NCBI GenBank assembly: GCA_944739405.2
Contig: OX123191.2
Span: forward strand, 7,730,830-7,794,829
Direction of reading: 5' to 3'
DNA: 64,000 nt
Source: Euclidia mi
Lineage: Eukaryota > Arthropoda > Insecta > Lepidoptera > Erebidae
Both the position numbers and the translations under genes were made by a program. The notes under the pieces were generated by a model. The model did not search any database. It saw nothing but the letters and a program-made list of their open reading frames with translations, and was not told the DNA's origin. This document shows positions 43,527-52,942 of the stretch, piece by piece. How positions within the stretch are numbered: position 1 is the stretch's first letter; the number at the start of each line of letters is the position of its first letter.

Positions 43527-44700
43527 AACCGACTTCAAAAAAGGAGGAGGTTTACAATTCGTCGGAATCTTTTTTTTTTTATGTATGTTCCCTGATTACT
43601 CAAAGACGCCTGGACCGATTTCGAAAATTCTTATTTTGATTGAAAGAGTATACTTCCTAGTTGGTCCCATGATCATCAGGTCAGGATCTAATCATGGAAT
43701 CCTGAGAAATCGAAAGAACTCTTCAAATTTTATAAGCACACTTGAAGCGATTTGATCGTAACAACCCAATGCCGTCGAGTTTGGGCACGTTTGAGTCGTT
43801 TTTTACATGGACTTTGATGCTAGATGATTTCCATGGTCTGATGATAGAGTTGGAAGGTAACCATGAGATTTTTGTGATACAATAACCAAATCTCATCGAG
43901 GTTAAGGTCGTTTGATTCGTCTTTACATGGACTTTGGTACTGGATGTTTTGCAGGATCTGATGATGGAGCAGGAAGGTTGCCATGAGATGTTTGTATTCC
44001 CATTGAGCTTGGGCTCGTTTGATTCGTCTTTACATGGATTTTAGTGCTGAATTTAGTGCTGAATGTTCACCAAACTCTAATGATGGAGCAGGAAGGAAGC
44101 CATGGGATATTTGTAATACAAAGACGCAATCCCATTGAGCTTGGGCTCGTTTGATTCGTCTTTACATGGACTTAAGTGCTGAATTTAGTGCTGAATGTTC
44201 ACCAAACTCTGATGATGGAGCAGGAAGGTAGCCATGGGATATTTGTAATACAATTACGCAATCCCATCGAGTTTGGGCTCGTTTGAGTCATCTTTACATA
44301 GACTTTGATGCTGGATGATTTTTATGGTCTGACAATGGAGCAGGAAGGTAGCCATGGCATCTTTGTAATACAAAGACGCAATCCCATTGAGTTTGGGCTC
44401 TTTGGATTCGTCTTTACATGGACTTTAGTGCTGAATGTTTACCAAACTCTGATGATGGAGCAGGAAAGTGGCCATGGGATCTTTGTAATACAATAACGCA
44501 ATATCATCGTGTTTAGGCTCGTTTGTTTTGTCTTTGGTATTGGATCATTTCCGAGATCTGATGATGGAACTGAAACGAACGTGTTTAGGCTATTTAGTTG
44601 AAAACAACAAATACTTGAAATTGCCAGAAAGGTACAGGTCTACATTTCAGAATTGAGGCTCGTAAGGAAGGTCTCCCCATCATGTACCTACACTATCCTA
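43527..44700 (+). repeat. 'accgacttcaaaaaa' repeat with internal minisatellite
   Basis: After a 330-bp unique part shared with 35757-36106 comes a tandem array of about six units of about 120 bp (43864-44580). Each has 'gatgatggagcaggaag', 'gccatg', 'gggctcgtttgattcgtc' and 'tttacatggactt'. It ends 'tgaggctcgtaaggaaggtc'. No true coding sequence. Confidence 0.75.
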
Positions 44701-44750
44701 TGTACCACCTATTGCTATTTTTTATTAGTATACCACTAAAAAGCAAAAAA

Positions 44751-45065
44751 TAAAAATTATTTTTAAATAAAAAAAAACAACTTCAAAAAACACTAAGGAA
44801 CTAAAAAACAAAAAATAATTGGTTTTGGAGCAAACATTTTTGAATTCGGTGCCAAGCCCTTACGCAAAAAGTTACTAAATTACAAACTACCTATTCTATC
44901 AACAACGAAAGTTATATAAAAATGTGTAGAGGTTTTATAGTCAGATCAGAAATACTTTGCTTGGCACCGACTCCAAAAATGTTTGCTCCAAAACCAATTA
45001 TTTTTTGTTTTTTAGTTCCTTAGTGTTTTTTGAAGTTGTTTTTTTTTATTTAAAAATAATTTTTA
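44751..45065. repeat. long inverted repeat, 107-bp arms
   Basis: Arms 44751-44857 and 44959-45065 have equal length and near-identical sequence ('ggttttggagcaaacatttt' in the left arm and its complement in the right). The spacer is 101 bp. It could fold into a long hairpin RNA if transcribed. Confidence 0.85.
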
Positions 45066-45198
45066 TAATTATGTAGTATTAAGAAGGTAAGGATGGTTTG
45101 TTATTCAAAGACAAGCATAATACCTGTGCGGTATCATGGTCAGATAATCCAAGCTTAAGAATTTTTATTGTAGTGCCTCTTTTTACATTGCTAATGAG

Positions 45199-45779
45199 AT
45201 GCAACAAGACGACCACATTATACTCTCGGTGGGCGAACACGACAGCAATCCATCCCATGTATTGATTGAGCTCTCAGCAACACTCAAACTCCTTCAAAAT
45301 CACCACGTCCACGTTTTAAATGTAGTCCAAAACAAACATCTAAATGAAAAACTGCTAAAGAACATGTTAAAGTTATGTTGCGCTCAGTTTAAATATTGTT
45401 CTTTTATAGATATCTATAGTTTAGAGCTACAGATAAATAAAATCAATGAATCTGTTGACTTTAGGGATTATTATCAAAAGTATCTTCATTACAATAACAG
45501 AAGGCTAAAAGATATACATTCCGTGTCTCTGACAATATGCAACAATAGCCGTAACCCTGTATTTGCATCAAAAAAGGTACAATTCCCTTTTATTTTAAAC
45601 CCATAATAAAGAACACACATAAAAAACATAAAGAACTGAGGTTGACCACAACAAATTCCAACAATAAAATAATAAATAAACCACGTAAGGGTACCATTCC
45701 CTATTACTTCTCTCATAAAAACATATCTCCGCAGAAGCCAACTGATAAAAATATTTTTTTTCGATCCAAGCACAAATAA
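45199..45779 (+). pseudogene. LINE-alpha ORF1 C-terminal part
   Basis: An ATG-started frame opens with 'DDHIILSVGEHDSNPSH', reminiscent of the SGNH/esterase-like segment ('VSIGTNDS' type) seen in ORF1 proteins of some CR1-group LINEs. 'FKYCSFIDIYS' follows. The frame stops at 45606, but continuity resumes one base over ('NTHKKHKELRLTTTNSNN') to a TAA at 45777-45779, exactly at the BEL1 target site. The open frame also extends upstream of the ATG. Function in retroposition is inferred. Confidence 0.5.
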
Positions 45780-45782
45780 CTC

Positions 45783-46395
45783 TGTCTAGAATTACCGCAG
45801 CTAGGCAGGTATTTTCTGGGTGCGCAGTGGAAGATGTAATACATCTACCTGACCACGATAGACAAGGCACCAGACACAATGCACTGCGTTGCACAGTGAT
45901 GAATTGAAATCCAAATTACAACTATCAATATTATATTTCACTTACCTGATATCTTTACTGATGTCAGGCTTGAGCTAAATTAGACACATTCATACAAGTA
46001 TATTGGCCAAAATAAATGAATTAAGTATCTTGTACTTAGCTATTAAGCTGCAAACGCGACGTTTTCAAGACACGTTGGCACGTGGACGTCGATACCGGAT
46101 TCACAATTTTCGCAAATGTCAATCAATAGTTCACAATGTCTTTTATCACTATTTACCGTTGCCAGCACTAGATCAGGCGGCATTCAAGACGGTTTACTCA
46201 ATTTAATTCAATTCGCGTTAATTCAAAAGGCGATAATTTTACGTACGAGACGACAACGAGGTAATTTTTCAAGGGAAGGACGGAAGTGACAGTTCAGTGT
46301 GACCATTGTCAGAAATTTTCAATAGACTAAACAAAATGTTACTCAATCGATCTAATCGATTTGACTTATAATAAAAACTAATTCTATTTCAAACA
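45783..46395 (-). repeat. BEL1 3' LTR (613 bp)
   Basis: On the plus strand it begins 'tgtctagaattaccgcagct' and ends 'attctatttcaaaca'. The purine-rich 'ggggcgggtgga' next to it on the element strand is the probable polypurine tract. Confidence 0.95.
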
Positions 46396-46501
46396 TCCAC
46401 CCGCCCCGGACCGGCCTACCGGTCCGCTAATCGGTTGGTAGACGTGACAATGTTGCAACCGCTCTCCTCAGAATCGAACCGTCCACCAAGACCTCAGCAA
46501 A

Positions 46502-49500
46502 TCAGGGAACTCCATCAGCCCCAGTTACCAAACGAAGGATGCGCCCCCTGCGCCATCTGAGTGGCGGAATGTTAGCCTCCTTGATCAAAACGCGGTCACC
46601 AATCTTGGGTGGATCGGTCTTGTCGGTCCACTTAACGCGTTGCTGGAGTATGTGCAAATATTCCAAATTCCAGCGTTTCCAAAAGCTTTGAGTAATCTGG
46701 CGTACCAATTTAAAGCGCGAGAGACGACCAGGTCTCGTATCAATGTAGGGGTACTCAGGCAAGGCGACAAGTGGGCGACCAATCAAAAAATGGCCCGGCG
46801 TAAGGGCCTCCAAATTATTCGGATCTGAGGAGATCGGGCACAATGGCCGAGAGTTCAAAACGGCCTCAATCTTACAAAACACAGTTGCGAGTTCCTCAAA
46901 TGTAAGGACAGACTCACCGATTGTCCTGCGCAAGTGTATTTTGGCCGATTTTACAGCGGCTTCAAAAATACCACCCCAGTGTGGACAATTTGGTGGGGAA
47001 AACAACCAATTTATCCCACGTCGGGCAAGCCTATCACCTATATCAGCCTTGTTGTTTTCAAGGAAATTAACAACATCATTCAAATAATTATAGGTGCCCT
47101 TGAAGTTAGTGCCGCAATCAGAACGGATCAAGGATGGCAGCCCTCTGCGGGATACAAATCTGTCAAATGTGGCTACAAACGCCTCGGTCGTAAGCGAGGA
47201 GACCAGTTCTAAGTGTACGGCCTTTGTGGAGAGACAAACAAAAACACACAAGTAGGCCTTAACAGTCTTGCTGTTTCGAAGTGTCGACGTTTTCACCAAG
47301 AAGGGACCAGCGAAGTCCGTGCCAACACCGTCAAACGTCCTGCTTTCAGTTACGCGATCTGCCGGTAAGTCCCCCATCAAGGGCTGCATGGTAGAAGCCT
47401 TGAGCTTATAGCAAGGGATGCAGCGAAAGACTACACTCCGAATGATTCTTCGGGCAGACAAGATCCAAAATTCGCGTTGCAAAATGGCCAAGAGCGCATT
47501 ACAACCAGCATGCGAATTTTTAAGGTGACGGTCAGTTACCAACAAACGCACCAAATGACCGTCCTTAGGTAACAACAGGGGGTGACGTGCCCCGTAAGGG
47601 AGGTTGGCGTTCTTGAGACGCCCTCCAACGCGCAAGAGACCCGTATCGTCCAAAAAGGGGTTCAATTTAGAGACAGCTCCCGACAATTTCGATCTCCCTG
47701 ATTTAAGGATAGCAATCTCCTTCTCAAAATGCGCCAATTGCACAGAACGAACCCAAAAGGTGAGAGACTCCTGTCGTTCCTGTGGTGAGAGAAACGGTGT
47801 CAGTCGTTTCTGTTGTGGGTGCCTAAAATTAAAAACAAAACGCTTTATCCAAGCAGTGACACCTAACAACTTGTCGAGGGAGCTGTAACGATTTAACAAA
47901 AAATCGGGGTCGAAGGCGCATTCCACCTTCTCAAGAGCGAGTGTTCGTAGACCCGGCAAATTAGAAGTATTCAAAACTGGCGTTCGAGGCCAATGAATTT
48001 CTGGTCGACTCAACCATTCCGGACCCCACCACAGCGAATGACCTATCAAACTAGGCGTCAAGCATCCGCACGAGGCACAATCAGCGGGGTTGAGCTCACC
48101 TGGCACGTGTCTCCAAACAAGTTTGACTTCGGATTTCTGGATTTGGGAAACGCGATTAGTGACAAATACCTCCAAGGTGTGGACACAAGCCTTCAACCAA
48201 CAAAGAACAATTTGGCTGTCTGTCCAGACGTAGGTCCCATTAATACAAATGCTTTTACCCAAAGTGTTAGACACGTGGTTCAATAATCGTACAAGTAGGG
48301 CTGCTCCCGAGAGCTCCAATTTTGGGATGGTCAGAGATGTCCGAAGGGGTGCAACCTTGCTCTTCGCCATGATCAGGGAAACTCTCACCTGACCTGAGGC
48401 ACTGACTGTGCGCAAGTACACCACGGCCGCGTGACCACGTTCCAAGGCATCACAAAACCCGTGAAGGGTGGCCTTGTACTTCCCGGGAGGAAGGATGGGA
48501 CGAGGCAAGGAGATCTCGTTGACGGCAGGAAGTGAGGATACAAAGGAGGTCCATTCCTCAACAAGAGTGCCGTGCAGAGGTTCGTCCCAGGTCAATCCTG
48601 CTGTCCAAAGCTTCTGCAAGAAGCATTTTGCCCAAAATATAATTGGACAGATCCAACCGTTCGGATCAAAGGTTCTGGCGACAGTAGACAATACGAGACG
48701 TTTAGTCCAAGAACACGGCAATTTCAAGTCTACGTTATATGTATTGATGTCTTGGACTGGTCTGTACTGAACGCCGAGAACAGCCATCATGGCGGGGTTG
48801 TCAACAATCTCAAATAGATGTGGATCCTGCTGATGATCCTCTGGCAAGCCTTCCAAAAGCGCTGGTGAGTTGGAAATCCATTTACGCAACTCATAACCAG
48901 CGGAGGCCAAAATACCTATCAATTCGTCCCGCAGGAGGATCGCCTCGTCCGCTGTGGAGGCGCCCGAGCAAATGTCATCGACGTAAATATTGTCCTTCAA
49001 GATGGCGGAGGCTCGTGGAAAACGTAAGCCTTCGCGGTCTGCGAGCTCCCAAAGAGAACGTATTGCCAAGTAGGGGCTTGACCTTAACCCGTACGTATTA
49101 GTATTGAGCTCGTAGACGACCATGGGATCACGAGGAGACTCTCTCCAAAGGATCAGCTGAAAGCGACGGTCATCAGGGTGGATAATCGTCTGCCTAAACA
49201 TCATTTTTATATCGGCCACAAAGACAACCTGATGTCGTCGGAAGCTGGTGATGACGTCACAAAGGTCCTTGACCAACTTGGGACCAGAATGCAAGCACTG
49301 GTTCAAGAATACGCCTGATGAAGTCTGCGCAGAACCATCAAATACTGTGCGCAGCTTACCAGTCGATGGCTTCAATACCGCATGATGCGGGAGAAAGTAG
49401 TGCTCCACCGAACGCCAATCCAAATTTGACACAGACATGTGTCCCAATTGTTCATATTCTCTCATGAACTCAATGTACTTCTGTCTGAGCTCCAGATCAC

Positions 49501-49963
49501 GACCCATGCGACGCTCCATAGCCAACAATCTCTCTTCGGCTAAAGGTCGTGACTCACCAAGCAGAGGCCGAACAGACAGAAATGGTAGCCTCGTAATGAT
49601 CCGACTAGAACGGAGTCGACCAGTGTTGTTCTGGAAGAACAGCTCGCACTCCTCATGTTCTGGATTCAAACGGGCAGCCTGAGGGGGCTCCTTTACTTCC
49701 CAAAACCTCTGAACCGCATCAGAGAGAGCAGAGCCTACAGCCAACAAATTATCAAGTTCAGGTGGAGGGGGGTCCCTAGGTACAGGTCCCATCAAAGCAA
49801 ATCCAAATATGGTCGGGATGGCAGTCAAACCATTTGGCACCAAGACCCGTTTCCCACCAATCAAAATTCCACCGAGGACATCAGAGCCAATCAACAAATC
49901 GATTTGTCCCGGTGTGTCAAATTTGGGGTCTGCCAGTTCCAATCCCGATGTCAAATTCACCAC
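46502..49963 (-). pseudogene. BEL1 pol: protease C-term, RT, RNase H, integrase
   Basis: The open frame is 1153 residues, opening with GTG (a continuation frame, not a true start). Order: 'LADPKFDTPGQIDLLIGSDV' (end of the Pao protease region), RT at about 190-400 with 'ADIKMMFRQ' and catalytic YVDD near 327-330, RNase H, integrase zinc motif (H-H-C-C around 'HLKNSHAGC...CIPC'), then D ('GTDFAGPF'), D ('RSDCGTNF') and E ('GGIFEAAVKSAK'), and 'WKRWNLEYLHILQQR'. Lesions: an 8-G run near 49977-49984 shifts it from the protease frame, and a TGA (46502-46504) removes the last 24 residues, the next in-frame stop being at 46427-46429. Otherwise uninterrupted. Confidence 0.93.
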
Positions 49964-50250
49964 AGCAGCAGATAGGGGGGGGATGTGGGTGCATGCCCAA
50001 AATATTCTTCAGCACAATAGCCGAGGTTTTAATCCTCGGGTGTGAAGATTCAACAGGGCCAAACAAAACCTTAACTTGCCCTTCAACATTAGAGGCTACG
50101 TCCCCTATGCCCCGTATACAATTTGGAAAAGAACCCATATTTAATTTAACCTGCCCTACCAAAAAAGTGGAAACAATGCAACCTTGTGAACCTGTGTCCA
50201 ATATAGCACGGACAACAACAGAGGTCCCCGTGGGTCCCCAGACCCTAACA
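49917..50250 (-). pseudogene. BEL1 aspartic protease segment
   Basis: Contains the catalytic 'ILDTGSQGCIVS' preceded by 'VVVRA', as in Pao-type retropepsins. The reading is displaced by one base from the RT frame by the G8 tract, and it is in a different frame from gag, whose stop overlaps its beginning. Translation from ATG is not expected here; it would be made as part of a gag-pol fusion. Confidence 0.75.
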
Positions 50251-50293
50251 GCAACCGTTGGTAGGATAACGGTCTCAATGGGGGTGGTTGGCG

Positions 50294-51946
50294 TTATAGG
50301 GCAGGGGTCAATGACCTATTGTTGCCTGGGCGGCGACCGTTGGCCAGGACCAGGCAAGTCAAAACGAGGGTGCGGCTGAAGTCCTCAAAGGCGCGATGAC
50401 TTGATCCGCGCGCCATCTGTGGGGGGTCATAATGACGCACCCGCCCAAAACGAGGTGGGCGCGAGTCAAGGCGGGGACGCTCCGCCAAAGGAGGGGAATA
50501 CCTGGGGCAGCAGTCATGGTGCTGGTGACGTTGAGCGGTCGCACATTCTGGTGCGCGAGAGAGAGGAGGCGTGCGCACGCTACGGTTATCCAAGCGGGGT
50601 GAGCGGCGATCAATTAAGCGAGGCGACTCTCGGCTGCGTGCCGGTGAGCCTCGGCTGCCACCTTCAAAACACCCGCCCGTGCGTGGCGTCGGCTGGTTGG
50701 ACAAGCGGCCAACCTCTCTGGCATTCATACAGAGAATGTCCAAATGCTGTCCTCCACAGTGAGGACAGGGGCGAGAGTTTGGGCAGTCTCGCTGGTAGTG
50801 GGACCCTAAGCAAGAGAAGCAAAGGCGGCGGGCATTCGCGATGCGCCTACGAGAGGCGACATGTAGGTCCAAGAATGCCCTACAACTGGCCGTTCTGTGC
50901 CCCGTGACCTTGCAGTAAGAGCACTCCGCTGGGCTCTGCGTGACTGCAAAGCGAGGAGGGCGCCGGTCAACATTGGCTCGGGTGTGAACGCGAGCCTGCT
51001 CCTTGACCTTGGGCGGCTGCATCTTAGCCGGCGTATCACCACCGGAGTTGTCCAAGACCCGGCACTCATCCTCCAGGAACCTCTCCAGGTCAGCAAAGGG
51101 GGGCAGATGGGTCGCGCTATCCCCACCAAAGCGCTGTTCAAAACGCGACCTCAGGTCGGCAGGCAGCTTCTTTAACACAATGTGCACCAAAAAATAGGAC
51201 CATTGGTCTACGGGCAGGTCAAGGCACTTAAGTGCGTTGATGGCCACCAAGAGCAGGTTCAAAAGTTGGGTGCGCAACCCAGAGACCCGGGTGAGCGTCG
51301 GCAAACCCAAAATCTGCTCGATGTGCGTGTCGGCGAGGCCACGCTTATTATGGTACCTACGGGTGATTAGGTCCCGAGCCGTCTGGTACGCCTCATCAGA
51401 CACGGGCAGATGCTGGATGAGGCCCTTAGCCTCTCCATCCAGAACCGACATTAAGTATGCCAATTTTTGTGCTAGCCGAAGGTCAGCCCTATCATTGACC
51501 AGGCTGTCGAACAAATTAACGAAGCCCAGGTAGCTTCCTAGGCAGCCATCAAAATGGGGGAGGTCCAAAGTAGGGAGCCTACTCACCAGCCCCGGTGCTG
51601 ACCTAGGAAGCTCCTGCTTCAGGCCGGGTTGCCCTTCCCTATCGGCAACTAGTTGTCTCGCACTATTGGAGACAGCATCATACAGGTCTAAGACCTGGGC
51701 ATAGTCTTCGCTGACCTTATTTCGCTGGTCAGCGGTGAAATCAGTGACTGACACTTCAAGACAGCAAGTGCTGAAAGTGCGGAATTGCTGTTCCACACTT
51801 GCCAGGCGATCATCGATCCGCTCGTACCTTTGAAGTAAGGCCTGCTGGCGATCAGGCCGGTTCACTAAAGCACTGGCCGAGGCAAACCAGCGCAAATCTG
51901 ATGCAATAGCACCAGCAGCCGCACGCAAGTCCTTGATAGCTGACAT
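50294..51946 (-). CDS. BEL1 gag
   Basis: About 550 residues from the ATG at 51944-51946 (the open frame extends two codons further). The middle part ('LPTLDLPHFDGCLGSYLGFV' and following) is the Pao gag core (DUF1759-like). The C-terminal third has zinc knuckles 'CSYCKVTGHRTASC', 'CFSCLGSHYQRDC' and 'CPHCGGQHLDILC', then an Arg-rich tail. It packages the RNA in virus-like particles. The frame ends a few codons after the pol frame opens, so pol would need a shift of minus 1, or an indel has separated them. Confidence 0.88.
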   Translation of the reverse strand: MSAIKDLRAAAGAIASDLRWFASASALVNRPDRQQALLQRYERIDDRLASVEQQFRTFSTCCLEVSVTDFTADQRNKVSEDYAQVLDLYDAVSNSARQLVADREGQPGLKQELPRSAPGLVSRLPTLDLPHFDGCLGSYLGFVNLFDSLVNDRADLRLAQKLAYLMSVLDGEAKGLIQHLPVSDEAYQTARDLITRRYHNKRGLADTHIEQILGLPTLTRVSGLRTQLLNLLLVAINALKCLDLPVDQWSYFLVHIVLKKLPADLRSRFEQRFGGDSATHLPPFADLERFLEDECRVLDNSGGDTPAKMQPPKVKEQARVHTRANVDRRPPRFAVTQSPAECSYCKVTGHRTASCRAFLDLHVASRRRIANARRLCFSCLGSHYQRDCPNSRPCPHCGGQHLDILCMNAREVGRLSNQPTPRTGGCFEGGSRGSPARSRESPRLIDRRSPRLDNRSVRTPPLSRAPECATAQRHQHHDCCPRYSPPLAERPRLDSRPPRFGRVRHYDPPQMARGSSHRAFEDFSRTLVLTCLVLANGRRPGNNRSLTPAL

Positions 51947-52034
51947 AATCAAAATTCAAAAGAGCCCGGACAAGTGTTAAATAAAATTAACAATCAAAAC
52001 TTAATTTTTCTTTATTCTTTGAAACCAACAAAAT
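51947..52034 (-). other. BEL1 leader, gag-proximal part
   Basis: Non-coding leader between gag and the LINE-delta insertion. It includes 'aacaaaat' (52027-52034), one half of the probable LINE target duplication. Confidence 0.6.
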
Positions 52035-52153
52035 ATTAGCCTGTTTACTGCTGGTACAAGCAAGTGACAGGTATCTACTGTCCAACATTTTTCCTCTCTT
52101 TCACACACACGTTTAATTTCCATCTCTGATTAATTGGACTCGTAAAAATAGAA

Positions 52154-52942
52154 ATGTCTGATAAAAGTGCCGAAATTGCAATCCGCGAGTTAAACAAGAC
52201 AGTGCTTTTGCTGCATAACAAAGTGGATTCGCTGGAAAAGCTTGTAAATGAGCAGAATAAGCTTATTAAAAAACTCATTGGTGATAACTGTGACTCAGTG
52301 ATAATGAATAAATCCAACGCAGAGGGTAATCCTAGAGCGGAGCCAGCGCAGCGACCAGTGCGCGAGGCGCGCGTTCGTGCAGCATCGGCGATCTCCGCTA
52401 ATTCTCGGAAGCCGGCGGCTAGGCCCGCTGCCACCACTACTCAATGCGCACTGACGTCACCAACGGTTACCCCTACTACAAGCACAGCGGAGCCACAGCA
52501 ACTCACTACGAATAACTCACAAGTGCAAGGGCCGGCCGATGTTCATACGGATTCGTCGCAAGATACTCACGCCAGCGAATGGGTCGAGGTGCGTCGCCGC
52601 AACAAGCGACGTTCGATCGAGAACGTTACTCGTGGTACAGCTATCCCCGATTCTACGCACCAATTAGCGGCGGCGGAACGTAAAGCATACCTACACTTGT
52701 ATTATGTGAAGGAAGGTACTACAGTGGAACAAGTGACTGCATATTTAACGAAAATTTGTCCAGGTGATACTTGCTCTGTTGAGTCTTTGAAATCGAGAGG
52801 TGATTATGCGTCATTCAAGTTATCTGTACCGGCGAATCACTGTGCAAAGTACTTGGCGCCAGAAAACTGGGTACAAAATGTTTGCATAAAGCCGTGGCGC
52901 AGTGGATTTCGCAAACAAAGTGATAAAACCGCCCAAACATAA
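52154..52942 (+). CDS. LINE-delta ORF1 protein
   Basis: 262 residues, ATG start. Residues about 10-40 form heptads ('LNKTVLLLHNKVDSLEKLVN'), a likely trimer-forming coiled coil. A basic, Ala/Thr/Ser-rich linker with 'SEWVEVRRRNKRRS' follows. The C-terminal 85 residues ('AYLHLYYVKEGTTVEQVTAY' to 'NVCIKPWRSG') look like an RRM-like RNA-binding fold. No zinc knuckle. The layout is like L1-type ORF1 chaperones. It overlaps ORF2 by about 50 nt. Confidence 0.8.
   Translation: MSDKSAEIAIRELNKTVLLLHNKVDSLEKLVNEQNKLIKKLIGDNCDSVIMNKSNAEGNPRAEPAQRPVREARVRAASAISANSRKPAARPAATTTQCALTSPTVTPTTSTAEPQQLTTNNSQVQGPADVHTDSSQDTHASEWVEVRRRNKRRSIENVTRGTAIPDSTHQLAAAERKAYLHLYYVKEGTTVEQVTAYLTKICPGDTCSVESLKSRGDYASFKLSVPANHCAKYLAPENWVQNVCIKPWRSGFRKQSDKTAQT

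Noticed and set aside
35757..43860. 340-bp target duplication around LINE-alpha copy A
   Set aside because: The flanking repeat copies differ at many positions, so they are two independent or tandem copies rather than a duplication made by the insertion.
46934..51533. Plus-strand ORFs opposite BEL1 gag and pol
   Set aside because: No domain; mirror frames of the real minus-strand genes.
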